Shown here: positions 7,501-15,782 of the stretch, in pieces
How the letters are laid out: each line of letters opens with the position of its first letter
Numbering within the stretch: position 1 is the stretch's first letter
NCBI GenBank assembly: GCA_947472885.1
Contig: CANJBX010000039.1
Span: 1-34,379, forward strand
Length of the DNA stretch: 34,379 nt
DNA from: Hyphomicrobiaceae bacterium
GTDB taxonomy: Bacteria > Pseudomonadota > Alphaproteobacteria > Rhizobiales > Xanthobacteraceae
Direction of reading: 5' to 3'
Made by a program: the position numbers and the translations under genes
The notes under the pieces: generated by a model
The model's database searches: none
Seen by the model: only the letters and a program-made list of their open reading frames with translations
Told to the model about the DNA's origin: nothing

Positions 7501-9173
7501 CCGCCTCGCTCGTCCTCACCAACGGCAAGGTCATCACCGTCAACGGGCGGTCTGAAATTGCGCAGGCGGTGGCGGTCGAAGGTGAGCGGATCGTCGCGGT
7601 TGGCAGCGCCGCGGAAATTGCGCCGCTGATCGGCAGGGAAACGCGGGTCATCGACCTTGCCGGACGCTGCGCCATGCCGGGGCTTATCGACGGCCACGCG
7701 CATCTCGACCGCGAGGGGCTCAAGGAAGCGCTGCCGTCGATGGCGGGGTTGCGTTCCATCGACGACGTGCAGCAGCGGATCGCGGAGCTGGTGGCGAAGG
7801 CCGCGCCCGGCGAATGGATCGTCACCATGCCGCTCGGCAATCCGCCGGAGTACGAGAGTTCGCCGCGGATGTTTGCCGACGGCCGGTTTCCGAACCGCAT
7901 CGACCTCGATCAGGTCTCGCCCAATAATCCGGTCTATATCAAGCCGGCATGGGGCTACTGGCGGGTGTCGATGCCGTCGGCCGCGATTGCCAACAGCCGC
8001 GCGCTGCAACTGGCCGGGATCACGCGCAAAACCCAGCCGCCGTGCGGCAGCGTCGTCATTGATCGCGACGCCACCGGCCATCCGACCGGCATCTTCTTCG
8101 ACGACAACCGCATGCCGGTGGTCGATCTCACACTGATGCGCGCAGCACCCGCATTCGATCTTGCGACTCGCGTCGCGGCGCTGCCGCGCTCGATGCAGAT
8201 CTATAATCGTGTCGGCACGACCAGCGTCTATGAAGGGCATGGCGTTGCCGGCGATGTGAGGGCCGCCTATCGACATCTGCGCGAGCAGGGCCGGCAGACC
8301 GTGCGCGCGACCCTGGCGTTCAGTCCGGCATGGAAAGGCGTCTCGCCGGGAGCGATTCCTGCGATGGTCGCCGACTGGGCGAAGTGGCTGGCGCGCACGG
8401 GGAAGGGCGACAACTGGCTGCGCGAGAACGGGCTTTACTCGGAACTCGATACGTCGCCGGAGAATGAAATCCGCCAGAGCGTTTTTCCCGAAACCGGCTG
8501 GGCGGGGTTCAACTACACCGGCCTGCCGCGCGAGGCGATGCAGGGGCTACTGCGCGAATGCGCGCGCAATGGTGTCCGCGTTAACGGCATCACGCCGCCG
8601 ACGCTGGAACTGTTCGCCGAGGCCGCGCGGGAGTTTCCGATCCACGACCAGCGCTGGGTGATGGCGCATGTCACCGCGCTCGACGAAAAGCAGATCGCGC
8701 AGGTCCGCGATCTCGGTCTGGTCGTGACGACACACACCAACGGTTATATCTGGAAGGGCGGCGCGGCGCTGCGCGACCGGCTTGGGCCGGGTCATGAGGA
8801 CGATGCGGTGCCGTTGCGCCGTCTGCTCGATGCCGGCGTGCCGGTTGCGCTCGGCACCGACAACGTGCCGGTCTCGCTATGGTATCCCATCTGGCAGACA
8901 GTGGCGCGGCTGGACCGCACGACGCAGACGCAGGTTGCGCCCGCCCAGGCGCTGACGCGCGAGGAGGCGCTGCGCTGTGCCACCATGGGCGGTGCGTATC
9001 TGACGTTCGAGGAGAACGACAAGGGTTCGCTGGAAAAAGGCAAGCTGGCGGACATTATTATTCCGTCGCAGAATCCGCTGACCTGCGATCTCGACAAGCT
9101 GCGCCATACCGTCTCGGACATAACGATTGTCGGCGGCAAGGTAGTGTATGAGCGGGAAACTGAGGCTGACTAA
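7497..9173 (+). CDS. amidohydrolase family protein (YtcJ-like, Amidohydro_3)
   Basis: A 558-residue metal-dependent hydrolase. It has the N-terminal beta-sandwich piece (LVLTNGKVITVNG), the metal-binding GLIDGHAHL (His67 and His69), a metal His candidate in VMAHVTALDEKQI, and the late GTDNVP with its active-site Asp. The C-terminal sandwich ends DIIIPSQNPL and GGKVVYE. Family members hydrolyse amides, hydantoin-like rings or N-acyl groups. Its ATG at 7497 overlaps the GMC gene stop by four bases, implying co-translation. It ends only 3 bases from the convergent permease gene, with no terminator between them. The substrate is unknown; pairing with an alcohol oxidase suggests sequential steps of one pathway. 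Confidence 0.9.
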   Translation: MTASLVLTNGKVITVNGRSEIAQAVAVEGERIVAVGSAAEIAPLIGRETRVIDLAGRCAMPGLIDGHAHLDREGLKEALPSMAGLRSIDDVQQRIAELVAKAAPGEWIVTMPLGNPPEYESSPRMFADGRFPNRIDLDQVSPNNPVYIKPAWGYWRVSMPSAAIANSRALQLAGITRKTQPPCGSVVIDRDATGHPTGIFFDDNRMPVVDLTLMRAAPAFDLATRVAALPRSMQIYNRVGTTSVYEGHGVAGDVRAAYRHLREQGRQTVRATLAFSPAWKGVSPGAIPAMVADWAKWLARTGKGDNWLRENGLYSELDTSPENEIRQSVFPETGWAGFNYTGLPREAMQGLLRECARNGVRVNGITPPTLELFAEAAREFPIHDQRWVMAHVTALDEKQIAQVRDLGLVVTTHTNGYIWKGGAALRDRLGPGHEDDAVPLRRLLDAGVPVALGTDNVPVSLWYPIWQTVARLDRTTQTQVAPAQALTREEALRCATMGGAYLTFEENDKGSLEKGKLADIIIPSQNPLTCDLDKLRHTVSDITIVGGKVVYERETEAD

Positions 9174-9176
9174 CGG

Positions 9177-9941
9177 CTACCGCTGCTTCCACCGCAGCAT
9201 GTAACGCTCGATTTCCTGCAACGCGACGTTACTGACAAGCCCGATCAGCCCCAACAGGATCACGCCGGCAAACAGGTCGGCCGAGCGGAATGCGCGCGCG
9301 GCGACGAGGACGTGATAGCCAAGTCCCGCCTCGCTGGTGAGCATCTCGCCGATCACCGCAAGGATCAGCGACACCGTGAGGCCGATCCGCATGCCAGCCA
9401 GTATATCCGGCTGCGAGTTCGGCAGCGCGATCTTCCACAGGGTCTGGAGCCGTCCAAGCCGCAGGCTGCGGCTGACTTCCATCAGGCGCGGTTCCACCGA
9501 CGACACGCCATGCACGGTCGCGAGCAGCACCGGCCAGATGGCGCCAAGCGCAATCACGATCAGCACCATGCCGCCGGACAGGCCGACGATGGCGATGACC
9601 ACCGGCATGAACGCTGAGACCGGCACCGGCCGCACCATTTCCAGCATCGGCGCGACATATTCGCGCGCGATCTTCGACGAACCGATGATGGCGCCGAGCA
9701 CGATGCCGGCGAGCGAGGCCAGCACCCAGCCGTAGATCATGCGCTCAACGGTGGCCATGGAAAGCTGGGTGAGATCGCCGGTGGTGAAACCCGTCACCAG
9801 CGCCCGCCATGCGCGGTCGGGGCCGGGCAGGAACACCGCGGGAATGCCGCTGTAGTTGGCGATCATCTGCCACGCCACCACGATCAGCGCTGTGACGCAG
9901 ACGCTGCCGATCATCCAGAGGACTTTGGCGCGCGGCGTCAT
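9177..9941 (-). CDS. ABC transporter permease (NitT/TauT/SsuC-like)
   Basis: A 254-residue inner-membrane permease of the BPD_transp_1 type, with about six hydrophobic segments. The cytoplasmic EAA-like loop that contacts the ATPase is visible as SRSLRLGRLQTLWKIALP. The start at 9941 (MTPRAKVLWMIG) overlaps the preceding permease stop by four bases (ATGA), so the longer frame reaching 10037 is rejected. It is the last gene of a three-gene minus-strand operon (ATPase, permease, permease). Two different permeases imply a heterodimeric channel. The divergent binding protein at 11645 is the likely partner. Confidence 0.9.
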   Translation of the reverse strand: MTPRAKVLWMIGSVCVTALIVVAWQMIANYSGIPAVFLPGPDRAWRALVTGFTTGDLTQLSMATVERMIYGWVLASLAGIVLGAIIGSSKIAREYVAPMLEMVRPVPVSAFMPVVIAIVGLSGGMVLIVIALGAIWPVLLATVHGVSSVEPRLMEVSRSLRLGRLQTLWKIALPNSQPDILAGMRIGLTVSLILAVIGEMLTSEAGLGYHVLVAARAFRSADLFAGVILLGLIGLVSNVALQEIERYMLRWKQR

Positions 9942-10699
9942 TGCTGGATTCCGAATGCGACGCCCGCAGGACCGAACAGGCGGCGTTGCGCGAACAGCAG
10001 CAGCGTATTGAGTGTCCAGCCGACCAGGCCGATCCACAACACCAGCGCGAAGGTGAGGTCCGGATGCAGCGATTGCGATGCCTGCATCAGTTCATAGCCG
10101 ATACCAAGCGGGTTAGCGGCGATCTCGACAGTGACGGCGATGATGAGGGACACGGCGGTCGCCAGCCGGAATGCCACGAAGTAGCGCGGCAGCGTGGCGG
10201 GCAGGATGATTTTTGTAATGCGGGCAAAGGTCTTCAGCCGCAGTACCTTGGCGAGATCGAGCATCTGCTCGTCGATGTTGGTGATGGCGGCGTGGCCATA
10301 GATCAGGATCGGCCAGAACGTCGAAAATGCCACCAGCGATATCTCCATGCCGTAGCCGAAGCCGAGCGTCAGGATAGCGACCGGGATGAGCGCGACCGAC
10401 GGCACCGGCCGCAGTACTTCGATGGTGAATTGCAGGAGTCGTGCCACCGGCGGCACCAGACCCAGAATAATCGAGAGGATGAGCGCCGAGCCGCCGCCGA
10501 GCGCCAGTCCCAGCAGGGCGGCGCGCAATGTTTCCGCTGTGCGCGACAGGATGGTGCCGTCGAGCATCGCGTCCTTGAATGCGATGGCAATTTGCGATGG
10601 CGCGGCGAGGCTGTCGCTCTGCACGTTCTTGACGTGCATGGCGATTTCCCATGCCAGCAGCAGGATCGCCGGCAGCAGCAGCGCCTTGAGTGTCTTCAT
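9938..10699 (-). CDS. ABC transporter permease (NitT/TauT/SsuC-like)
   Basis: A 253-residue integral membrane permease. It starts directly with a hydrophobic segment (LLLPAILLLAWEIAM) and has further segments around SALILSIILGLV and SVALIPVAILTLGF. The EAA-type loop reads AKVLRLKTFARITKIILPATLP. Both ends overlap neighbouring genes by four bases (ATPase stop at 10696 and next permease start at 9941), which shows tight translational coupling. It is the middle gene of the operon. The sequence is clearly different from the second permease, so this is an old heteromeric pair and not a recent duplication. Confidence 0.9.
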   Translation of the reverse strand: MKTLKALLLPAILLLAWEIAMHVKNVQSDSLAAPSQIAIAFKDAMLDGTILSRTAETLRAALLGLALGGGSALILSIILGLVPPVARLLQFTIEVLRPVPSVALIPVAILTLGFGYGMEISLVAFSTFWPILIYGHAAITNIDEQMLDLAKVLRLKTFARITKIILPATLPRYFVAFRLATAVSLIIAVTVEIAANPLGIGYELMQASQSLHPDLTFALVLWIGLVGWTLNTLLLFAQRRLFGPAGVAFGIQQ

Positions 10700-11475
10700 G
10701 CTTCACCCTCGCGGATGAAGTCGAACAGCTCGCGCCGCAGCCGCAGGAATTCCGGATGCTCGCGCGTACTGAGCTGGTCGCGCGGGAAGGGCAGCTTGAC
10801 GTCGAACACCTGCGCCACGCGCCCCGGATTGGGGTACAACGCCACAACACGGTCGCCGAGGTAGATCGCTTCCTCAAGATCATGGGTCACGAACAGGACG
10901 GTGGTCTTGCTCACCGCGATCAGCCGCAGGATCTCGTCCTGCAGGGCTTGCCGCGTCATGGCGTCGAGCGCGCCGAAGGGTTCGTCCATCAGCAGCACGG
11001 AAGGTTCCTGCGCCAGACAACGCGCGATCTGCACGCGCTGCTGCATGCCGCCGGAAAGCTGTGCGGGATAATGGTCGGCGTGGTTGGCGAGACCGACCTT
11101 GGCCAGCAGTTCCTTGATGCGCGGGCCGCGCTGTGCCGCCGGCACGTTCGTGGCCTCAAGGGCAAGCGAGACATTGCCCGCGGCGGTTCGCCACGGCAGC
11201 AATGCCTTGCTGTAGTCCTGGAACATGAACGAGATTTCTTTTTCCGGTCCGTCCACTGGGCGTCCATTGAACAGCACCTGTCCGGAACTCGGCGTCAGCA
11301 ATCCGCCCACCATGCGCAGCAGCGTTGTCTTGCCGCAGCCGGAAGGCCCGATCAAACAGACGAATTCGGACTCGCCGACGGTAAGATCGATATTGTGCAC
11401 AATCGGCCGCGTGCCGAAGGCATGATTGACGTTCCTGAATTCGATGAGCGGCTTGCGCGTCGCGGGAGGTGTCAT
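10696..11475 (-). CDS. ABC transporter ATP-binding protein (NitT/TauT/SsuB-like)
   Basis: A 259-residue ATPase that powers the importer formed by the two downstream permeases. All nucleotide-binding motifs are present: Walker A GPSGCGKTT (residues 43-51), Q-loop Gln86, signature LSGGMQQR (140-147), Walker B LLMDEP (161-166) and H-loop His198. The closest look is to SsuB/TauB/NrtD-type ATPases for sulfonates, nitrate or similar small anions, but binding-protein identity and not the ATPase sets specificity. It is the first gene of the minus-strand operon, so the promoter should lie in the 169-base gap at 11476-11644 shared with the divergent binding protein. Confidence 0.93.
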   Translation of the reverse strand: MTPPATRKPLIEFRNVNHAFGTRPIVHNIDLTVGESEFVCLIGPSGCGKTTLLRMVGGLLTPSSGQVLFNGRPVDGPEKEISFMFQDYSKALLPWRTAAGNVSLALEATNVPAAQRGPRIKELLAKVGLANHADHYPAQLSGGMQQRVQIARCLAQEPSVLLMDEPFGALDAMTRQALQDEILRLIAVSKTTVLFVTHDLEEAIYLGDRVVALYPNPGRVAQVFDVKLPFPRDQLSTREHPEFLRLRRELFDFIREGEA

Positions 11476-11644
11476 GTGGCGAACATTGCCCTTGGTGTTT
11501 TCGTGGCAGGGACGGCTTGTTTTTGTGCCGCCTTTTACCAGAGTACGTTGTCGCGCGTTTGATGCGGGACCGCCAGTTGAAAATTCCGCATGCCGGTTGC
11601 AGCTATTCTGCTAAGCTTGCCCCATAAAAGTCAGGGAGGACAGT
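11476..11644. promoter_or_regulatory. divergent intergenic region between ABC operon and its binding-protein gene
   Basis: This 169-base gap separates divergent starts at 11475 (-) and 11645 (+), so both promoters should be here. A GGGAGGA Shine-Dalgarno sits at 11634-11640 before the plus-strand ATG. A TTGAAA at 11577-11582 with an AT-containing stretch (AGCTATTCT) 18 to 21 bases on is a weak candidate for the plus-strand promoter. No operator-like repeat stands out. Confidence 0.4.
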
Positions 11645-12574
11645 ATGAAGAATCTTGGCAGATATTCGCTCGCCTTGTTGCTGTGTGCCGCCTGGACCGC
11701 AGGCCTGGCGCAAGCCGAAATCAAACTCAAGATGATGTATACGGCCGTGAGCGGTTTCGCCGCGGGTTATGTCGCGCAGGAGCAGGGCTTCTTCAAGAAG
11801 CGCGGCATCGATGTCGAGTTCGTGCAGACCATGAGTTCCGGCAACAATCCGCCGGCGCTGGTCTCAGGCTCGGTGCAGATCGCGGGTCCGACCATGCCGA
11901 CCTTGTTGCAGGCGAACGACGCCGGGCTTGATCTGGTCGTGATTTCTTCCGGCGCGGTCTATCCGCTCGAAGCCGACATCCTTATCGCGCGGCAAGGCAG
12001 CGGCATCCAGAAGCCGGCCGACCTCAAGGGCAAGACGGTCGGCGTGCCCGGCCTTGGCGCGTTGCTGCATTTCATGCTGCAGCGGAACCTGAAGAACAAT
12101 GGCATCGATCCGGGCGCGGTGAAGTACGTCGAAGTATCGTTTCCGCAAGCGGCCGACGCGCTCAAGAGCGGCCAGATCGACGCTTATCCGGCGCAGGCGC
12201 CGTTCACCGCGCGCATCCTGCAATCCGGTGCGGGCTATGAAGTCGCCAACTGGCTCAAGGACACGCCGGACGGCACGCTGACGGTGGTGTTCGCCACGAC
12301 GCGGAAATGGGCCGATGAGAATAAGGAAGTCGTGAAGAATATCCGCGAGGCGCTCAAGGAAGCGATCGAATATTCCAAGGCAAATCGCCCGGAAATGTAC
12401 GCGGCGATTGCGAAATACACCAAGCTGCCGCAGGCGGTGGTGTCGTCGCTCGCGCCGCCCAACCTCGAAGTCGATACCACGCCGAAGCAGATCAAGTTCT
12501 GGGTCGATCTTGCCAAGGAGCAGGGGGCGATCAAGGGCGACCCGGATCCGGCGAAGATCATCTACAGGCCGTAA
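11645..12574 (+). CDS. ABC transporter substrate-binding protein (NMT1/SsuA-like)
   Basis: A 309-residue periplasmic binding protein of the NMT1/SsuA/TauA type. The signal peptide is about residues 1-24, with cleavage after AQA before EIKLKM. Family features are EQGFFKKRGIDVEF, the GSVQIAG segment and KPADLKGKTVGVPG. It has a strong GGGAGGA ribosome site. It is divergent from the ATPase-permease-permease operon and is very probably its binding component. A hairpin terminator follows 28 bases after the stop. The ligand cannot be inferred; the family includes binders of sulfonates, nitrate, pyrimidine precursors and aromatic acids. Confidence 0.9.
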   Translation: MKNLGRYSLALLLCAAWTAGLAQAEIKLKMMYTAVSGFAAGYVAQEQGFFKKRGIDVEFVQTMSSGNNPPALVSGSVQIAGPTMPTLLQANDAGLDLVVISSGAVYPLEADILIARQGSGIQKPADLKGKTVGVPGLGALLHFMLQRNLKNNGIDPGAVKYVEVSFPQAADALKSGQIDAYPAQAPFTARILQSGAGYEVANWLKDTPDGTLTVVFATTRKWADENKEVVKNIREALKEAIEYSKANRPEMYAAIAKYTKLPQAVVSSLAPPNLEVDTTPKQIKFWVDLAKEQGAIKGDPDPAKIIYRP

Positions 12575-12602
12575 AGCCAGCGCAAAGACCAGAAAAGCAA
12601 AA

Positions 12603-12629
12603 GGGGCGCCGGCAGGGCGCCCCTTTTTT
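12603..12629. terminator. bidirectional intrinsic terminator
   Basis: GGGGCGCC at 12603-12610 pairs perfectly with GGCGCCCC at 12616-12623 across a 5-base loop, followed by six T (12624-12629). On the other strand the hairpin is followed by TTTTGCTTTT. It therefore suits both the plus-strand binding-protein gene and the converging minus-strand amidohydrolase gene ending at 12648. Confidence 0.88.
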
Positions 12630-12647
12630 ATCTGAATGATGTGCCGC

Positions 12648-13661
12648 TTACTCCGCCGCGACCGACATCGGGCGCTTCACGCGGTCAATCGCGCGCTTGG
12701 CATTGCCAAAGCGGATGGCGTCGCGGTCAGCTTCGCTGATGCGCGCATCGTTGATCGCCTTCTGCGTCCAGTCCATGCCGAATGCGGTGCCGTCGGAACC
12801 GAACACGATCTTGTCGGCGCCGTAGACTTCCGCCGCCATCTCGATGGCGCGCGCACCCAGCGAATTGCAATCGACCAGCACCGGCGCGACAGCGAACCGC
12901 TTGGACGGCAGTTCGGTGCCCGGCGGCAGGTCGATCATGGTGCGGTGATCCATGCGCTCGACCTCGAACGGAATGTTGCCGCCGAGGTTGTGGCTGAGGA
13001 TCGTGAGGTTTGGATACGACTTCATGAAATCGGTCATGCAGAACGTAATCATGTTCTGCGAAAGCCGCGCCTGCATATCGAGCGTGCCCATGCGGGGATG
13101 GCCATTGTCCGACGAGTCGATCTTGATCGGGTCGGCGTCGTTGGCGGTCTTGCCGTAGTGGACAAGGACGAGTGCGCTGTAGCGGTCGATGACGTCAAGC
13201 AGCGGCTTGAACTTCTCTGCGCGCTTGAGCGACAGGAAGCCGTCGCCCGGCAGCAATGCGCCGACCATGCCCGGCAGCTTCATGGCGCGTTCGAATTCGG
13301 CGATGGCAGCGTCGGTGTCGCCGACCGGCAGGGTGGCGAGCGCGGAGAAGCGCTTCGGGTGCTGCGCGCAGATATCGGACAGGCCATCGTTGTTGATCTG
13401 GCAGAGCGGGATCGCTTCATCCGCCGGCAGGCCCTCGACGCCGAAGATGGTGGTGAGCGAGATCACGCCGCGCTCGACGCCGGTGCGGTCCATCTCGGCG
13501 AGGCGCTTCTCGACGGCTTCGGTGCGCAGCGGCGCGGAGAACATCGACTCCATGTATTCGATGCCGTCGGCCTTGGTGTGGATCATCGGCTTGACGGTGC
13601 GCTTGCGGAACGCGTCGGCGAGCTTGATGGGAAACCAGTGCGAATGCAGGTCGATTGCCAT
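12648..13661 (-). CDS. amidohydrolase family 2 protein (ACMSD-like metal-dependent decarboxylase/hydrolase)
   Basis: A 337-residue TIM-barrel metal enzyme of the family that includes aminocarboxymuconate-semialdehyde decarboxylase and several aromatic-acid decarboxylases and hydratases. The likely metal ligands are His6 and His8 (DLHSHWF), His168 (VLVHYG), His224 (SHNLGG) and Asp290 (FGSDG); this pattern and spacing closely match bacterial ACMSD (His9, His11, His177, His228, Asp294). The start at 13661 is supported by MAIDLHSHW at the barrel start, although the Shine-Dalgarno is poor. It probably decarboxylates or hydrolyses an aromatic or ring-cleaved acid. The exact reaction is not determined. 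Confidence 0.88.
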   Translation of the reverse strand: MAIDLHSHWFPIKLADAFRKRTVKPMIHTKADGIEYMESMFSAPLRTEAVEKRLAEMDRTGVERGVISLTTIFGVEGLPADEAIPLCQINNDGLSDICAQHPKRFSALATLPVGDTDAAIAEFERAMKLPGMVGALLPGDGFLSLKRAEKFKPLLDVIDRYSALVLVHYGKTANDADPIKIDSSDNGHPRMGTLDMQARLSQNMITFCMTDFMKSYPNLTILSHNLGGNIPFEVERMDHRTMIDLPPGTELPSKRFAVAPVLVDCNSLGARAIEMAAEVYGADKIVFGSDGTAFGMDWTQKAINDARISEADRDAIRFGNAKRAIDRVKRPMSVAAE

Positions 13662-13753
13662 CGGCTTCGAAGCAGCTAACGCCGCTCTCCCTCATATGAA
13701 AAGTTAGGAGATGAATACCAGAATTGGCCCCGGCTCACAATCTGCGCGACGGC

Positions 13754-14041
13754 CTAGCCGGACGTCGCCCACGCATAGAGGTATGCAATAGCGACACCCG
13801 CGACGAGGACGGCGGCGAACGTCAGCCAGCGTCCGATGAGGCCCAGGATCAGTGCGGGAACGGTAAACGGCAGAAAAACCATGGTCGCGAGCCACACGGC
13901 GATCCATTCCATCCCGTCGCCCATCGGGTTGGCTTTTCTGGCGGTGTAGATCCAGATGCCGGCCCACACCGCCGTCTCGAGGATCGCGCCGGCCACGACG
14001 CCGATCCGCATCGGGGACCACTTGTTGGGACCGGCGCTCAT
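13754..14041 (-). CDS. small integral membrane protein of unknown function
   Basis: A 95-residue protein not recognised as any named family. Three hydrophobic segments are visible: VVAGAILETAVWAGIWIY, the long stretch around VWLATMVFLPFTVPALILGL, and FAAVLVAGVAIAYLYAWA. The start at 14041 is chosen because GGAG lies 7 bases upstream; an in-frame GTG at 14059 would add six residues. It lies 26 bases after the SDR gene at 14068 on the same strand and probably belongs to that transcript. Its length and topology resemble small accessory or uncharacterised inner-membrane proteins. No function is assigned. Confidence 0.7.
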   Translation of the reverse strand: MSAGPNKWSPMRIGVVAGAILETAVWAGIWIYTARKANPMGDGMEWIAVWLATMVFLPFTVPALILGLIGRWLTFAAVLVAGVAIAYLYAWATSG

Positions 14042-14067
14042 GGGTGTCTCCGTATTCACAGTGCGGA

Positions 14068-14829
14068 TCAGCTCGTCATGCCGCCGTCAGCCATGATGAC
14101 CGCGCCGGTCACAAAACTGGACAGGTGCGACGCCAGGAACAAGGCGGTGTTGGCGATTTCGTCCGGGTGGCCGTGACGCTTGAGCGGAATTTGTGAATTG
14201 AAAAGCTCCGTCGCATTAGTCCCGGTCATTTTGGTGATGGCATTCTCGATGTTGGTCTGGAATTCGTTGTCGATGGGGCCGGGATTGAGCGAGTTGACGC
14301 GGATGTTGCGCGATGCCGCGGCGCGCGAGGCCGAGCGCATGACGCCGATCTGGGCGTGCTTCGCCGTGATGTAGCTGATGTTGCCGCCGTTGCCGCCGCG
14401 GGTTCCGGCGAGGCTCGACGTGATGATGATCGAGCCGCCGTCGTTCATCTGCGGCAGGCCGTACTTGCAGGCGAGGAACGCGCCCTTGGCGTGGATGGCG
14501 AGCGTGCGGTCGAACACGTCTTCCGGGTATTCGGTCAGCGGCGCGGCCTGTCCGGGATTGCCGGCGTTGGAGAACAGCACGTCGATCTTGCCGAACTTCG
14601 CAACGGTTGCGTCGATATAGGCCTTGGTCTGCGCGGCGTCGGAGACGTCGGCGGCGAAGCCCGCGACATGCGTACTGTTGAGTGCATCGGTCGCGCGCTT
14701 CACGTCGGCTTCGCGCAGATCGACGATCATCACCTTGCCGCCTTCGCGCACGAAGGCCCTGGCACTGGCGAGACCCACGCTGCCGCTGCCGCCGGTGACG
14801 ACGCAGACTTTATTGTCGAGCAGACCCAT
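14068..14829 (-). CDS. short-chain dehydrogenase/reductase (SDR)
   Basis: A 253-residue classical SDR that oxidises alcohols or reduces ketones with NAD(P). The nucleotide motif is TGGSGSVG, where Ser replaces the second glycine of the usual TGxxxGxG. Asp37 after the second strand (MIVDLRE) favours NAD. NAG occurs at 88-90, catalytic Ser near 138-139, and Tyr153-x3-Lys157 in SYITAKHA. The ATG has AAGGAA upstream. It is a tandem paralogue of the SDR at 14864-15628, 34 bases downstream of it on the same strand, and the two align without gaps through at least 160 residues. Confidence 0.92.
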   Translation of the reverse strand: MGLLDNKVCVVTGGSGSVGLASARAFVREGGKVMIVDLREADVKRATDALNSTHVAGFAADVSDAAQTKAYIDATVAKFGKIDVLFSNAGNPGQAAPLTEYPEDVFDRTLAIHAKGAFLACKYGLPQMNDGGSIIITSSLAGTRGGNGGNISYITAKHAQIGVMRSASRAAASRNIRVNSLNPGPIDNEFQTNIENAITKMTGTNATELFNSQIPLKRHGHPDEIANTALFLASHLSSFVTGAVIMADGGMTS

Positions 14830-14863
14830 ATGGTATTCCTTCAGACTTCGATTGCAAAAATTG

Positions 14864-15628
14864 TTACGCGCTCATGCCGCCATCGACCATCAGGGTCGTG
14901 CCGGTGGTGAAGCTCGACTGGTCAGACGCCAGATAGAGCGCGGAGCGCGCGATTTCGTCCGGCCGCGCATGGCGGTGCAGCGGGATTGCCTCGTTGAGCA
15001 TCGCCGTCGCATCCTTGCCGCCCATCAGCTTGCCGATGCCGTCCTCGATCCGAAGCTGGAATTCGTTGTCGATGGGGCCGGGGTGGAGCGTGTTGACGCG
15101 AATGTTGCGCCGCGCCGCGCCCTTGGCGACGCTGCGCATCAGGCCAACCTGCGCATGCTTCGCGGTCACGTAGGCGACCGCGCCGCCGCCATCGCCCTTC
15201 ACGCCGACGATGCTCGACGTGATGATGATGGAGCCGCCGTCGTTCATCTGCGGCAGGCCGTACTTGCACGCGAGGAACGCGCCGCGCACATGGACCGCGA
15301 TCACGGAGTCAAACACGTCGTCGGGATAGTCCGGCACCGGCGTGACGACACCCTGGTTGCCGGCATTGGAAAACAGCACGTCGATCTTACCGAATTTCCT
15401 GACGGTGGCGGAGAGGTAGCCCTTCACGTCGTCTGCCTTGCTGACGTCGGCGGCGAAGGTCGCGGCATTCGGGCTGTTGAGTTCGGCGGCCGCGCGCTGC
15501 AGATCCGCTTCGCGCAGATCGACGATCATCACCTTGCCGCCTTCGCGCACGAAGACTCTGGCGCTGGCAAGCCCGACGCTGCCGGCGCCGCCCGTGATCA
15601 CGCACACTTTGCCGTCAAGTACGCCCAT
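14864..15628 (-). CDS. short-chain dehydrogenase/reductase (SDR), tandem paralogue
   Basis: A 254-residue SDR closely similar to its downstream neighbour. It has TGGAGSVG, Asp37 in MIVDLRE, NAG at 88-90, and the Tyr153/Lys157 pair in AYVTAKHA. The block CKYGLPQMNDGGSIIITSS is identical in both copies. The start at 15628 (MGVLDGKVC) has GGGGGAAG just upstream and matches the paralogue start; the open frame extends to 15691 but the extra 21 residues look unlike SDR sequence. It is the first gene of the minus-strand group. Divergence is concentrated in the substrate-loop region (residues 91-110 and 190-220), suggesting related but different substrates. Confidence 0.92.
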   Translation of the reverse strand: MGVLDGKVCVITGGAGSVGLASARVFVREGGKVMIVDLREADLQRAAAELNSPNAATFAADVSKADDVKGYLSATVRKFGKIDVLFSNAGNQGVVTPVPDYPDDVFDSVIAVHVRGAFLACKYGLPQMNDGGSIIITSSIVGVKGDGGGAVAYVTAKHAQVGLMRSVAKGAARRNIRVNTLHPGPIDNEFQLRIEDGIGKLMGGKDATAMLNEAIPLHRHARPDEIARSALYLASDQSSFTTGTTLMVDGGMSA

Positions 15629-15782
15629 CGCTTCCCCCCGTCGTTGTGGCGGGAGTGTCGCGTGCGAAGGCGTGCGGACGCAAGCCTGCAACGCAGGTGC
15701 GAGCGCGGTGGGAAACCGATTATTTCACAAAACCGGAAACGTCAGACCGGCTGGCCGGGCAAACCATTTGCCACGCCACCCA

